Shown: positions 1 to 9,183, counted from the first letter of the stretch. The stretch: DNA of 64,000 nucleotides from Polyangiaceae bacterium (GCA_013361525.1 JABFXY010000028.1:16470-80469), one strand, 5' to 3'. The notes: generated by a model not told the origin, from the sequence alone. Made by a program: numbers and translations.

Positions 1-471
1 TTCGCGAACATCCTGCACCAGGAGACCATTCGGCGGCTGTCGTCCGATCGCTCCTTCGAGCGCGGCCGCGCCTACTTCGAGGAGGGGCGCATTCGCGGGC
101 TGATCTCGAGCAAAGGGTCGATCCGCGCGAGCGTGATGGGCGCGTCCGACTACGCCGTGCGCATCTGGGTCCACGAGGAGAGCCTCGCGTACGCGTGCAC
201 GTGCCCCCAGGGGCAAGAGAAGGCGTTTTGCAAACACGCGGTCGCGCTCGGGCTCGCGTGGCTGGCGAAGTCGGCGCTGCCCAAGCCGTCGGCCGCCGTG
301 GTCACGACGACCCCGCTGCCGCTCACCAAGGCGGGGTCGTCGCGCGAGCGATCGCTGCGACGAGCGCTCGAGGGCAAGAGCCGCGAGCAGCTCGTCGATC
401 TGATCTGCGCGCTCGCAGCGGTGGACGAGACGCTGCGCGACAGGATCCTCGCGTGGTCCGACGGTCACTGA
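1..471 (+). CDS. SWIM zinc-finger protein, 5' truncated by window edge
   Basis: The frame is open from base 1, so the gene starts before the window; 156 residues are visible. A SWIM-type zinc finger is seen as CTCPQ...FCKHAVALGLAWL (C-x-C-xn-C-x-H), preceded by an RxYFEEGRI-type stretch typical of bacterial SWIM proteins (RSFERGRAYFEEG). The 70 residues after the finger are Pro/Thr/Arg rich and end in an acidic helix. SWIM domains bind DNA or protein and often sit beside SNF2 helicases or DUF-type partners; no partner is visible because the upstream side is missing. The stop overlaps the tail of the convergent lipoprotein gene by a few bases. Family assignment is firm; cellular role is unknown. 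Confidence 0.8.
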   Translation, partial: FANILHQETIRRLSSDRSFERGRAYFEEGRIRGLISSKGSIRASVMGASDYAVRIWVHEESLAYACTCPQGQEKAFCKHAVALGLAWLAKSALPKPSAAVVTTTPLPLTKAGSSRERSLRRALEGKSREQLVDLICALAAVDETLRDRILAWSDGH

Positions 472-812
472 GAGCGATCGGCGAGGGCGCAAGCTTCGAG
501 ACCGACCTCGTGCTGCGCGTCACGCAGCAAACAGGCGCGGTCTTCGCCGAACTTCACGCTGAGCAGCGTGCGTAGGTAGATGCCGTCGGGGTTGTCGACG
601 GCCTGGTCGAGGTACGTGAAGCGCTTCGGGTCGGCGAGCTCGTCGGGCTCGTCTGCTTCGAGCGCGGCGAGGTGGTCGACGTCGCACATGACCTTCACGG
701 CCTGCTTGTAGGTCTGGCCGGAGGGACCGGGACCACTCGGCTCGTTCGTGACGGTGTACTTCCAAGGGGAGCAACCAACGGCGAGGACGGCGAGGAGGGC
801 GAGTCGGCGCAT
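465..812 (-). CDS. Small hypothetical lipoprotein
   Basis: This encodes about 115 residues. I start it at the ATG at 812 because the product then opens with a short signal peptide, MRRLALLAVLAVGC, with a lipobox (AVGC) and a Ser-Pro-Trp start of the mature protein. The open frame extends further upstream, but that extra part would bury the signal. The mature part is acidic and has two Cys residues in the second half (CDVDH, RACLLRD) and one more near the end. I do not recognise the family. It converges on the SWIM gene with a 7-base overlap. It is likely tethered in the periplasm, either at the inner or the outer membrane; the +2 residue is Ser, which would favour the outer membrane. Confidence 0.65.
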   Translation of the reverse strand: MRRLALLAVLAVGCSPWKYTVTNEPSGPGPSGQTYKQAVKVMCDVDHLAALEADEPDELADPKRFTYLDQAVDNPDGIYLRTLLSVKFGEDRACLLRDAQHEVGLEACALADRSQ

Positions 813-937
813 GGGGCTTTTTACACGCTCGCTTCGGTCCACCTTGGCTCGCTCGCGCTTCGTGATTTAGAACCGACGGCATCAAGCGAAGCTCTACCAA
901 GCCGCCGCGTGTCGTCTCTGCCGAAGAGGCGAGGCGC

Positions 938-2092
938 GTGCTCGTCAGTCACCTCGGGTTGTCGCGATTCGAGACGAAGCGCGGCGCGGCGGGCATCCGT
1001 GCGGTGCTCGAGCGGCTCCGCTGCATCCAGCTCGATCCGCTCGACGTCATCGGTGACAACGCCGATCTGGTCGTCCTCGCGCGTGTCCGCGGCACGAAGC
1101 GGGGCGATGTTCACCGCGCCGTCCACCCTGGTTTCGCATTCGAGCACTTCGCGAAAGAGCGGTGCCTGTTGCCGGCGACGGCGTTTCCGAACTACCGAGA
1201 CCGCGCGGTCGAGACCCCTTGGTGGAGGCACTCCGATCGCATGAAGCGGCTCGATCCAGGCCTCGTCGAGGCCGTCCTCGAAGAGGTGCGTGCGCGCGGG
1301 CCGATCACGGCGCGCGAGCTCGAGCATCGAGGGACGGTCGAGGCGATCGACTGGGCGGGTTGGAAGGGGACCTCGAGCGCCGCCAAGCTCGCACTCGAGG
1401 TGCTTTGGACACGCTGCGAAGTGGTCGTGTCAGGGCGTCGCGGCCGCGACAAGGTCTACGACGTACCGGCGAGGGCGCTCCCGAGCGTGGCGTCGTCGCC
1501 GCCCGCAGAAGAGTTCGAGCGCTGGGCGCTCATCGAGCGCGCCCACGCCGCCGGGCTTCTGCCGCGCGCCGCGGGCCCGTGTTGGTCGATGCTCTCGGAG
1601 GTGCGGACGAGCGAGCTTCCGGATCGGCTCGTCGAGGAGGGCATCCTCGAGTCGATCGCAGTGGATGGCGCGCCGCGCGCGTACCTCGCGCCGGCTGGGC
1701 TCTTCGAGCGGCGCGCCAAAGCGCCCGACGAGCACATGCGCATCCTCGGTCCGCTCGATCCGCTGCTCTGGCACCGCCCCCTCGTGAAGGACGCGTTCGG
1801 CTTCGACTACGTATGGGAGGTCTACAAGCCCGCGGCGGAGCGCAAATGGGGCTGGTACGTCTGCCCGCTCTACCACCGCGGCGAGCTCGTCGGCCGCGTC
1901 GAAGCGATCGCGCGCGACGGCACGCTGGTGGTGGATCGACTCTGGTGGGAAGACGACGTCGAAGGCGATGAAAACGCGCTCGGCGTGGCGCTGGAGCGCC
2001 ACGCCGAGGCGTGTGGCTGCGATGCGGTGAAGATCAGGGCGAAGCGATCGACACGTCGCCGACGGTCTTCTTCAGGCCGTCCTCGGCGGTGA
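938..2092 (+). CDS. YcaQ/AlkZ-like winged-helix DNA glycosylase
   Basis: The 384-residue product resembles the HTH_42 family that includes E. coli YcaQ and Streptomyces AlkZ, monofunctional glycosylases that unhook interstrand crosslinks and other bulky alkyl adducts. The catalytic-type motif is seen as IQLDPLDVI at residues about 30-38, followed by a central WWRHSDR segment and the C-terminal GPLDPLLWHRPLVKDAFGF/YVWEVYKPA motif that is diagnostic for the family. Start: the GTG at 938 is the first usual start codon, but the in-frame codons just before it read VVSAEEARR, which matches the usual family N-terminus, so the true start may be a non-canonical codon between 866 and 938. The 3' end overlaps the convergent gene by 59 bases. 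Function in alkylation or crosslink repair is inferred from the family. Confidence 0.8.
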   Translation: MLVSHLGLSRFETKRGAAGIRAVLERLRCIQLDPLDVIGDNADLVVLARVRGTKRGDVHRAVHPGFAFEHFAKERCLLPATAFPNYRDRAVETPWWRHSDRMKRLDPGLVEAVLEEVRARGPITARELEHRGTVEAIDWAGWKGTSSAAKLALEVLWTRCEVVVSGRRGRDKVYDVPARALPSVASSPPAEEFERWALIERAHAAGLLPRAAGPCWSMLSEVRTSELPDRLVEEGILESIAVDGAPRAYLAPAGLFERRAKAPDEHMRILGPLDPLLWHRPLVKDAFGFDYVWEVYKPAAERKWGWYVCPLYHRGELVGRVEAIARDGTLVVDRLWWEDDVEGDENALGVALERHAEACGCDAVKIRAKRSTRRRRSSSGRPRR

Positions 2093-5000
2093 TGATCTGG
2101 CGGCCCCAGTGCAGGAGCTTCAGGGCGCCGCCGACCTCGATCTGACGCGAGAAGTAGCCGCTGAACGTCTCCGACTCGACGACCTTGACCGACCAGTCGT
2201 TGCCGCCGGTCGCGTTCGGCGTGCCCGTCGCCACGCGCAGCGTGCCGTTGGACGCGTCTTGGTAGCTTATTTGGATCGAGCCGGACGGCGTCACGTGGAT
2301 GAACGAGTCGTCGCCGACGATGTGCTGCCCATCGGGGTGGGGGACGTCGTTCACGCCGTACCCCTGATCGATCTGCTCGGTGAACTCGACAGCGCCCTCC
2401 ACGACGCGCGCGTACTTGAGCGCCTCGTTGTAGCCGTCGACGTACGACAGGTGCCAAACGCCGCCGTCGTCGATGAACAGCGATGCGCCGAGGCCGACGT
2501 CGCTCGTCGTTCCGTTCGCGAGCAGGCCGCCGTCGACGACGTGTGAGGTCCAGCCGTCCGCTTCTTTGCCCGCGACGTTGAGCGTCCCGGCGACGCGGTC
2601 GTAATACGCGATGCCGATGCCGCCCGTCGGGAGCTTCGCCACCGAAATGTAGAGGCCGGCCGCTTGCGGGTAAGCCTCGATCTTCGGCGTCTTGAGGACG
2701 GCGGCGCACCCGGGGCCGGCGTCGGTCGTCACGCACTCCTCGCCGTCGCCGCACGAGTCGCAGCCCGATCCGGGCGACGCGCAGACACCGCTGTCCGCGA
2801 CGCAAAGCGTGCCGCCGGTGCACAGGCCGTCGCGGCACGGTGTCGCCTCGTTGCGCGTCACCTCTTCGATCGTGAAGCCGCTCGCCCCACCGCGCGCGAG
2901 CTTCACGCCGGACGCCAACATGCCGCCGCCGCTCGGCTCGATGTACATGAACGCGATGACCGGCGTGTTGCCGTCGTAGACGAGCTTCGAGTACTTGCCG
3001 ACGTCGCCTTCCGGCTCGTCGCGCACCGTCGTCACCGTCCAGCTGTCACCCTTGCGCTCGGCGAACTTCAACGCCTTGTTGGTCCGGTCGTAATAGGACA
3101 CGGCCGGCAGCCCACTTGCGGGGTTGATCGCGAGGCTCGTCCAGATGCCGACGTCGTCGCCGGGCGCCGTCTGTCCACCGCGGAACCCCTCGACGTTCGT
3201 CGCCTTCGGATCCGGCGGCGGATCGCTCGGCACGCCGTCGACGATCTCCCAGTCGACCTTGTTGTCGCTGTTCACCTTGCCGACGACGAGATCGCCGTAG
3301 TTCGGGAACGCTTGCTCGTACGCGGCCTCGAGGTAGCCGGACACCCAAACGGTGCCGTCGTTGTCGACGTCCGCGCCGGTGTACGCGCCGATCAGGCCTT
3401 GTTCGAGCGTCACGCACGAGGGCGCCTTGCACTCGTAGTTGTCCGGATCGGGATCCGTCTCTTCGTCGCAGGAGCAGCCGCTGTACGTGCCGCCGATCGC
3501 GAGGACGATCGCGCCGGCGACGGCCTGGCGGGAAGGAGAGGCGAGGATCGCCGCGCCGATGCCCGAGGCCTTCGCCTTCGACTTCGGTTGCGGCGCAGCG
3601 CCGCGCGGGGCGACCGGTGCCTGCTTGCGGCGCCGTCGTGCAGCGAGCGATCCGAAGAGCGCCATCCCGAGAAGCGCGAGGGGCCAGCGCGGCGTCGAGG
3701 GCTCGCTGCCGACGACGACACAACCGCACCCACCACCCTCACCAGGCAACCCTCGGATGATGGCTTGTTGCGCCGTACCGACGTTGCCGCTCTCGTCCTT
3801 CATCTCCACCTCGACGTTCTCGGCGTCTTCGGGGAAATGGATGCTCGGCAGATCCGCCGCCGCGACCCAGCTGCTGAACGCGCCGTCGTCGAAGCGGTAC
3901 CGAACCTGCGTCGCTTCTTTGGACACCAGGTCGCGAACGTCGAGGTTCACGTCTCCGGCCTCCGTGAGGGTCGAGATCGTCGCCTCCGGCGCGGTCGCGT
4001 CGATGAGGATGTCGAACGCTTCGGGCGTCTCGTCGAGCGTGTAGGCCTGGCCCACGATGCGGCTCCGAACCTCGATCGTGTGCCTGCCCTCGACGCGAAG
4101 CGCATCGCTCTGCAGCCTGATCGTGCTGTCCTGCGTCCACGGCTTCCAGAAGCCGTCGTCGATGCGGACCTGGTGCTCGACCGGCTCGCCGCCAGCGTTC
4201 TCCGCGCTCGCCTTGAGGGTCACGATCGGCGCGTTGTCCTTCGTGATGCTGCCGTGGCGCAGGCCTGCCTCTTCGACGTAGACGTCGGTGACCTCGGCCT
4301 GCGTCTCGACCACGTTCGCGTTCGCGTTGCCCTGCGCAGGGATCTCGAGGCCGGCGAAGATCGACAGGTAGCGCTCGCCGTCCTTCACCAGCGTGCGTAG
4401 ACCCGGCGACCCTTGTCCTTCGACCGTCTCGGGGATGACGAGGCGAATGCCGAAGTCCGCGAGCGGACCGTTGATGTCGACCGCGGGCAGACCGTCGCCG
4501 AGCAAGCTGCCGATCTGGTTCGACAAGAGGCCCGAGAGCGCGGCGGCGATACCCGACGGATCCTCCTTCAAGAGCTCCGAGTTGTTGACCGTGCCGTTCT
4601 CGATCTTGAGCGTCTCGAGCACCGGGACGAGGCCTTCGGGCGTCACCGTGAGGTTGACCGGCGCTTCGATGTCGAAGGTCGCGGTCATGAACCGGATGTA
4701 GCGGTCCGTCGAGAACATGTAGAAGTCGAAGCCCGCCTGCTGGAGCTTCAGCCGGATGAGCGGGTCGCTCTCGATGTTCGTGCCGTTGCCGAACGTGACG
4801 GCCGGCGGCTGCGTCGGCTTGATGACGATCGCGATCGGCTGCGTCTCGCGCTGAATGCCGAGGTCGCGAAGCGACTGCGCGAGCAGGCCGATGGTGCCGC
4901 TGTTCAAGAGGTCGAGCTGCTCGGTGGTGATGCCGATGCAGAACAGACCCGAGTTGTAGAGACCGGCGAGCGCGTAGTTGGTGAACGACTCCGAGATGCC

Positions 5001-6227
5001 GATGCCGACGTGCGGCCCGGCCACACCCGCGGGCCAGTCGGTGATGAGCGAGTCGTCGATGAGCTCGTTCGGGATCTTGAGCCCGGACGGACGAACGAGA
5101 TCCGCGAGCGGAACGCAGCCGCTGATCGGGTTCGGCTCGACGCCGCCGAAGGCGCTGATGCTGGCGCCGTTGTTGATCGGGTTGAGGTCACCCCAGGTCT
5201 GTCCGCTTCCGTCGTCGCGCTGCGACTGGCCGCCGGCGGCGAGCAAGAAGTCGAGGCCGCCCTTGGTGCCCGGCGAGATCGAGGCGAGGAGGCCGGAGAG
5301 ATCCGCGTGGCCGTCCGCGCCGAGGACGATCGAGACGCATTCGGAGCCCGAATCCGAGCCGTAGCGACAGACACCGTCGACGTTGTTCGTGCCGTTCGGG
5401 CAGGGGGGATCGACCGTCGTGTTCGCCTTCTGGCAGAGCTGCTCTTCGAGCGTCCCGACGAGCGTGTCTTGGATGCCGCCGAAGAGCTGATCGACGATCA
5501 GGCCCTTCGCGAACTCGGCCACGTCGGAGCAGAAGCCGCCGCAGAAATGGAGCGCGCTCTCGATGTCGGGCTTGCTGATGTCGACCGTCACGACGCGGAC
5601 GCGCGAGTAACCGAGGCGCGCGTGCGCTGGATCGAGATCCGTCTCGATCGAGACCTCGAGCGTCACGGCGATCATCGCGAAGTCCTGCTGGTCGCCCGGG
5701 CACGAGTCGTTGCCGTTGAGCGTGATGTCCATGTCGCAGATGCTGCTCGTGAGCGGCAGATACTGCAGACGGAGAGGGATCTCGCCGGCGACCTGGATGT
5801 TGTGTGGGCCGATGGGCGTAATCGCCAGCTCCGCGCCCCCGAGGTTGATCTCGGCGTCGCACTTCGGCGGCGATGCGTTCGAGTCAGCGCCTCCAGGGCA
5901 AACCGTGTAGTTGATGTCGCAGCTGAAGACGGGGCACGGGTCGAACGAGCCCATCGTTTCCGGGATCTCGAACTCCACGATCCCGCCGTCTGCGCCGATC
6001 AGGTTGCCGGCGATGTTGCCGACGTTGGCTTCGAGAAAATCGATGCCACTCTCCGTCAGGCGAAGCGCGGCGGCGTTCTCGACGCGCTCTTCGTTCACGA
6101 AACCACCCGGCAGAGGGGTGATGCCCCCACAGCCTCCGGTGCAACCATCCGTGCTGCAGGCCGGGATCAATCCGAGGAGGAGGAGCGTGGAAAAACGGGA
6201 CCGACGCTTCTTGGGTTGGGCGGCCAT
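2034..6227 (-). CDS. Giant surface lipoprotein with internal MYXO-CTERM-like segment
   Basis: 1397 residues. I start at the ATG at 6227 (MAAQPKKRRSRFS), which gives a basic n-region, a hydrophobic core and a lipobox ending LIPAC; the frame is open upstream without support. Residues about 20-830 are an acidic exported region rich in Asn, Gly and Thr with paired Cys. At about 831-866 there is GGGCGC, a hydrophobic stretch and RRRRK, the pattern of a MYXO-CTERM sorting tail, which normally ends a protein. Here the frame runs on: a basic Pro/Ala/Lys linker, a second hydrophobic stretch ending YSGCSC (about 901-918), then about 480 residues with repeats of the form AVSYYDR, GIAYYDR, LSYVDG, suggesting a beta-propeller, plus a Cys-rich insert. 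It may be a fusion of two exported proteins. Function unknown. Confidence 0.75.
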   Translation of the reverse strand: MAAQPKKRRSRFSTLLLLGLIPACSTDGCTGGCGGITPLPGGFVNEERVENAAALRLTESGIDFLEANVGNIAGNLIGADGGIVEFEIPETMGSFDPCPVFSCDINYTVCPGGADSNASPPKCDAEINLGGAELAITPIGPHNIQVAGEIPLRLQYLPLTSSICDMDITLNGNDSCPGDQQDFAMIAVTLEVSIETDLDPAHARLGYSRVRVVTVDISKPDIESALHFCGGFCSDVAEFAKGLIVDQLFGGIQDTLVGTLEEQLCQKANTTVDPPCPNGTNNVDGVCRYGSDSGSECVSIVLGADGHADLSGLLASISPGTKGGLDFLLAAGGQSQRDDGSGQTWGDLNPINNGASISAFGGVEPNPISGCVPLADLVRPSGLKIPNELIDDSLITDWPAGVAGPHVGIGISESFTNYALAGLYNSGLFCIGITTEQLDLLNSGTIGLLAQSLRDLGIQRETQPIAIVIKPTQPPAVTFGNGTNIESDPLIRLKLQQAGFDFYMFSTDRYIRFMTATFDIEAPVNLTVTPEGLVPVLETLKIENGTVNNSELLKEDPSGIAAALSGLLSNQIGSLLGDGLPAVDINGPLADFGIRLVIPETVEGQGSPGLRTLVKDGERYLSIFAGLEIPAQGNANANVVETQAEVTDVYVEEAGLRHGSITKDNAPIVTLKASAENAGGEPVEHQVRIDDGFWKPWTQDSTIRLQSDALRVEGRHTIEVRSRIVGQAYTLDETPEAFDILIDATAPEATISTLTEAGDVNLDVRDLVSKEATQVRYRFDDGAFSSWVAAADLPSIHFPEDAENVEVEMKDESGNVGTAQQAIIRGLPGEGGGCGCVVVGSEPSTPRWPLALLGMALFGSLAARRRRKQAPVAPRGAAPQPKSKAKASGIGAAILASPSRQAVAGAIVLAIGGTYSGCSCDEETDPDPDNYECKAPSCVTLEQGLIGAYTGADVDNDGTVWVSGYLEAAYEQAFPNYGDLVVGKVNSDNKVDWEIVDGVPSDPPPDPKATNVEGFRGGQTAPGDDVGIWTSLAINPASGLPAVSYYDRTNKALKFAERKGDSWTVTTVRDEPEGDVGKYSKLVYDGNTPVIAFMYIEPSGGGMLASGVKLARGGASGFTIEEVTRNEATPCRDGLCTGGTLCVADSGVCASPGSGCDSCGDGEECVTTDAGPGCAAVLKTPKIEAYPQAAGLYISVAKLPTGGIGIAYYDRVAGTLNVAGKEADGWTSHVVDGGLLANGTTSDVGLGASLFIDDGGVWHLSYVDGYNEALKYARVVEGAVEFTEQIDQGYGVNDVPHPDGQHIVGDDSFIHVTPSGSIQISYQDASNGTLRVATGTPNATGGNDWSVKVVESETFSGYFSRQIEVGGALKLLHWGRQIITAEDGLKKTVGDVSIASP

Positions 6228-6538
6228 GGCAAGCAGGACCTCCGTCACGACGCGGGACACACCACCGCGAGCGAGCCCACCTCGCACGCGACGCGGCGCG
6301 TCCCCGCGCGGCGAAAAGACATTTGTTTCAGGGTAACGGGCGCAGTTACGACAAAGCAACGGCCGTATCGTGCGGCCGTTCGATCACGCGGCGCGTCATT
6401 GTTTCGACGACGCGCCGCCGCGATGAAAAAGACGAACCACGAAGACACGAAGTGCAGAGAGAGCGCGCGAGGAGGTTGGGTAAAGGCCCCTCTTTTACGT
6501 GCTCTTTCTGCCCTTTGTGCGTTCGCAGGGTGCTTCGT
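6228..6538. other. Intergenic region between two lipoprotein genes
   Basis: About 310 bases without a convincing gene between two leftward genes. It should hold the promoter of the 2034-6227 gene. The left part is CG-rich with CGACG/GCGCG runs and the right part (about 6425-6538) is a degenerate inverted repeat described separately. I see no clear -35/-10 pair. Confidence 0.5.
6425..6538. repeat. Degenerate long inverted repeat, possible relative of the 30256/36493 hairpins
   Basis: The left arm begins AGACGAACCACGAAGACACG and the right arm ends GTTCGCAGGGTGCTTCGTCT, which is its imperfect reverse complement. The inner arms are purine rich on the left (AGAGAGAG) and CTCTTTCTGCCC on the right; the latter pyrimidine tract is shared with the two long hairpins at 30256-30365 and 36493-36621. 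It sits just after the stop of the 6539-7540 gene, as the 36493 copy sits after a gene end. Relation to the other two copies is an inference from this partial match. Confidence 0.4.
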
Positions 6539-7540
6539 CTAGGGGCAGTCGGTCCGCACGGTCACGGCGCTGGCCGCGAACCCGGCCGCGAGCTTCACGG
6601 CGTCGAAGCAGGTGTCGCTCGCCGGCGTGCCGGGATCCGACTCGTCCGCGCCGGCGCACCAGTCGCCCTTGAACTCGATGGCGTCACTCGCGTCGCGCTT
6701 GCACTTCTTCGTCGCCTGATCGACGAAGTCCGCGCCTGCGATGAGCGCGCACAGCGAGGCGTTGCCGAGCTCGGGGACGAGCACGGCGTCGGCGTCCTCG
6801 AGGAGGACGTAAGCTTCGAGCTTGCCACCCGGCTCGAACGAGGGCGTCTCGGCGTCCGGGAGGCACAGGTTGTTCGGGTCGAGCTCGGCGCCGTTGAAGG
6901 AGCCGATGCAGTTGTTGTTGTCGCTGAGCTTCGAGTCGAAGATCCGCGCGCTACGGAGCGGGAGGAGGATGACCTTGTCGAGGTCGTTCACGTCCGTGAA
7001 GATCGGCACCACGACGTCGCGGGTCTCGGTGATCTCGAACGAGCCGTCGTCGCCGATCGTGATCGGCGCCTCGAGCGGCGCGACGCTGAAGCCGTCGATA
7101 TCGCCGCTCAAGAAGCAGTAGCCCTTGTTCGGATCCGTCTCCACCGCGGCGCCGCCGGTGCGGCCGGTGCCGGCCGCCGTGTCGAACTCGATGAGCCAGT
7201 TGAACGTGCCGTCGCCCGTGAAGAGCGCGAGGCCGTCCGCGCTCGTGCACTGGGTGTAGTCGTACGTGATGCCCTTGCTGAGCAGGTTCGACACCGTCGG
7301 ATCGGTGAGCGCCGTCGGGGCCGTGACGTCGAGCTGCGTGAGGCGAAGGGCGAAGGTGGCCTTGCCGGCGTTGTCCGCGAACGCAACGCAGCTGCTCTCG
7401 ACCTCGGGACAGCCGGACGCGGGCTCACACCCAGCCGCGGGCGTGCCGCCGCCGTTGCCACCCGTGCCGTCGGAGTCACCGCAGGCGGCGAGGCACGCAG
7501 TGAGAGCGCACACGGCAATGTTTCGGCCCAAGTTCGTCAT
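6539..7540 (-). CDS. Secreted lipoprotein with Gly-rich linker, unknown function
   Basis: 333 residues from the ATG at 7540, chosen because GGAGGGA lies just upstream and because the product then starts MTNLGRNIAVCALTACLAAC with a clear lipobox (LAAC). After the lipid-anchored Cys comes a Gly/Asp/Thr-rich linker (GDSDGTGGNGGG), a design shared with the lipoproteins at 15612, 34619, 41107 and 59262. The mature domain is acidic and holds about eight Cys residues that could form disulphides, including CEPASGCPEVESSC and an LCALIAG segment. The tail ends FAASAVTVRTDC, similar in shape to the IGFDATVVTLDGV tail of the lipoprotein at 15612, so the two may be distant paralogues. Probably outer-membrane anchored; no function can be assigned. 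Confidence 0.75.
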   Translation of the reverse strand: MTNLGRNIAVCALTACLAACGDSDGTGGNGGGTPAAGCEPASGCPEVESSCVAFADNAGKATFALRLTQLDVTAPTALTDPTVSNLLSKGITYDYTQCTSADGLALFTGDGTFNWLIEFDTAAGTGRTGGAAVETDPNKGYCFLSGDIDGFSVAPLEAPITIGDDGSFEITETRDVVVPIFTDVNDLDKVILLPLRSARIFDSKLSDNNNCIGSFNGAELDPNNLCLPDAETPSFEPGGKLEAYVLLEDADAVLVPELGNASLCALIAGADFVDQATKKCKRDASDAIEFKGDWCAGADESDPGTPASDTCFDAVKLAAGFAASAVTVRTDCP

Positions 7541-7603
7541 AAGTCCCTCCATCCCTTCTACTCGTACTCGTGCTCGTCCACGTCGAGACACGCTCGCGCG
7601 ATG

Positions 7604-8533
7604 TTACCGAGGTAGCTCGAACAACGTCCGGATTTGCGCGACGCGACCCTCGACGTCGCTCATGACGAGCGTCTGAACCTTGCTCGTTCCGACACCCTCG
7701 ACGCAGCGCGAGGCCGTCGCCGTGCCGTACAACATCGCGGTTCGCATGGTGCGCGGGTTGGGCTGCTCCTTCGCGAGGTGCGACGCGAGGTGGCCGATGA
7801 AGCCGCCGGCGAAGCTGTCGCCCGCGCCGGTCGGGTCCACCACCTCTTCGAGGGGGTAGCCAGGGACCGCGAAGATGCCGGTGTCGTCGAAGAGGAGGGC
7901 GCCGTGCTCACCGCGCTTGATGATGAGCGTGTGCGGTCCGCGCTTGCGGATGTCGGCGGCGGCGCGCCGGATGTTGTGAATGCCGGACAGCTGGCGGGCC
8001 TCTTCGTCGTTGATGATGAGGACCTGCACGCGGCCGAGGAGCGCAGCGAGGCGCTCGGGCTCGCCGGTGATCCAGAAGTTCATCGTGTCGGCGACGACGA
8101 GCTGCGGGCCTGCCATCGCGTCGAGCACCTGCGTCTGCAGCGCCGGATGGATGTTTCCGAGCAGGACGATGGGGCACGTCTTGTGCTCCTCCGCGAGCTT
8201 CGGCTGAAAGTCGGCGAACACGTTGAGCTGCGTGTCGAGCGTCGTGCGGCCGACGAGGTCGGCGTCGTAGCGGCCGGCCCAGCGGAAGGTACGGCCGGTC
8301 GCGCGCTCGATGCCGGAGGTGGAGACGCCGCGCGCCTCGAGCGTCGCGAGCGTGGATCCGTCGAAGTCGTCACCGACGACGGCGACGACGCGGACGTCGG
8401 TGAACGTCGAAGCGGCGTACGACGCGTAGGTCGCCGAGCCACCGACGGTGTTCGGAAAGGCGCCGGTGGGAAGCTCCAAATCGTCGAACGCCATCGATCC
8501 GACGATAAGGACAGGGACGCGGTTAAGGCTCAC
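7604..8533 (-). CDS. PfkB-family sugar/nucleoside kinase
   Basis: 309 residues. The GTG at 8533 overlaps the gmk stop as GTGA, so translation is likely coupled. The N-terminus VLIVGSMAFDDLELP and the GGSATYAS segment are the substrate-side PfkB motifs, and DPTGAGDSFAGGFIG near residue 240 is PfkB signature 2, with the catalytic Asp in GAGD. INDEEARQLSG is the usual N-x-x-E region for magnesium. The family phosphorylates sugars or nucleosides with ATP; the sequence most resembles the ribokinase/adenosine-kinase branch, but the substrate cannot be read from it. The gene is the last of a leftward run with gmk, a YicC protein and an epimerase. The frame is open far upstream inside gmk, but that part is a shadow. 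Confidence 0.88.
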   Translation of the reverse strand: MSLNRVPVLIVGSMAFDDLELPTGAFPNTVGGSATYASYAASTFTDVRVVAVVGDDFDGSTLATLEARGVSTSGIERATGRTFRWAGRYDADLVGRTTLDTQLNVFADFQPKLAEEHKTCPIVLLGNIHPALQTQVLDAMAGPQLVVADTMNFWITGEPERLAALLGRVQVLIINDEEARQLSGIHNIRRAAADIRKRGPHTLIIKRGEHGALLFDDTGIFAVPGYPLEEVVDPTGAGDSFAGGFIGHLASHLAKEQPNPRTMRTAMLYGTATASRCVEGVGTSKVQTLVMSDVEGRVAQIRTLFELPR

Positions 8534-9183
8534 GGGATCTCCTTGGAAACGTTCATGGGCTTGGCCTCGGTGAGGAGCGCCTCGCAACGCATCGCCCAGC
8601 GCGTGCGCTTGCAGCGCTCGGCCAGGACGATGCCGCGGAGGCGTCCGTAGGCTTGTTCCACGTCGTCGTTGACGATGACGTAGTCGAAAAATCCATAGTG
8701 CGCGATCTCGCGCTTGGCCCCCTCGAGCCGGCGGACGGTGGAGGCTTCGTCCTCCGTCGCGCGTCCGCGCAAGCGTCGCTCGAGCTCGGCGAGCGAGGGC
8801 GGAAGCACGAAGACACCGATCGCGTCGGGGCGGTGCGCTTTGATTTGGCGCGCGCCTTGGTAGTCGATATCGAACAGCACACCTTCGGCCGTCTGCCGCG
8901 CGACCTCGATCTCCTTGAGCGCGGTGCCGTAGAGGTTGCCGTGCACCTCGGCCCACTCGGCGAACGCGTTCGCGCGGACCATCTGCTCGAAGGTCGGCCG
9001 CTCCACGAAGTGGTACTCGCGCCCGTCGATCTCCGTGGGGCGAGGCTTTCGTGTGGTGTGGGAGACGCTGAAGCGCAGCTTCGGAAACTCACTCCGCAGC
9101 CGGTTGCACAGCGTCGTTTTTCCCGCGCCGGAGGGCGAGGAGAGGATCAACAACAGGAAGTCGTCGGCGCGCTCATTCGACAT
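8530..9183 (-). CDS. gmk: Guanylate kinase
   Basis: 217 residues, the normal length. It phosphorylates GMP to GDP with ATP in the cytoplasm. The P-loop SSPSGAGKTTL is at residues 15-25. The GMP-binding region is seen as SHTTRKPRPTE and REYHFVE, and FDIDYQGA corresponds to the conserved [VI]-D-x-x-x-QGA motif. The lid carries RLRGRATEDE. The start overlaps the upstream YicC gene by 11 bases and the stop overlaps the PfkB kinase by four, so all three are probably one transcript. yicC-gmk pairing is common in bacteria. No rpoZ follows, which is the usual third member elsewhere. Confidence in the call is high. Confidence 0.97.
   Translation of the reverse strand: MSNERADDFLLLILSSPSGAGKTTLCNRLRSEFPKLRFSVSHTTRKPRPTEIDGREYHFVERPTFEQMVRANAFAEWAEVHGNLYGTALKEIEVARQTAEGVLFDIDYQGARQIKAHRPDAIGVFVLPPSLAELERRLRGRATEDEASTVRRLEGAKREIAHYGFFDYVIVNDDVEQAYGRLRGIVLAERCKRTRWAMRCEALLTEAKPMNVSKEIP

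Noticed and set aside
4413..6542. Long rightward open frame of 709 codons
   Set aside because: It is antisense to the MYXO-CTERM-type gene, is Arg/Val/Asp repetitive and has no recognisable domain; long antisense frames are common in GC-rich DNA.
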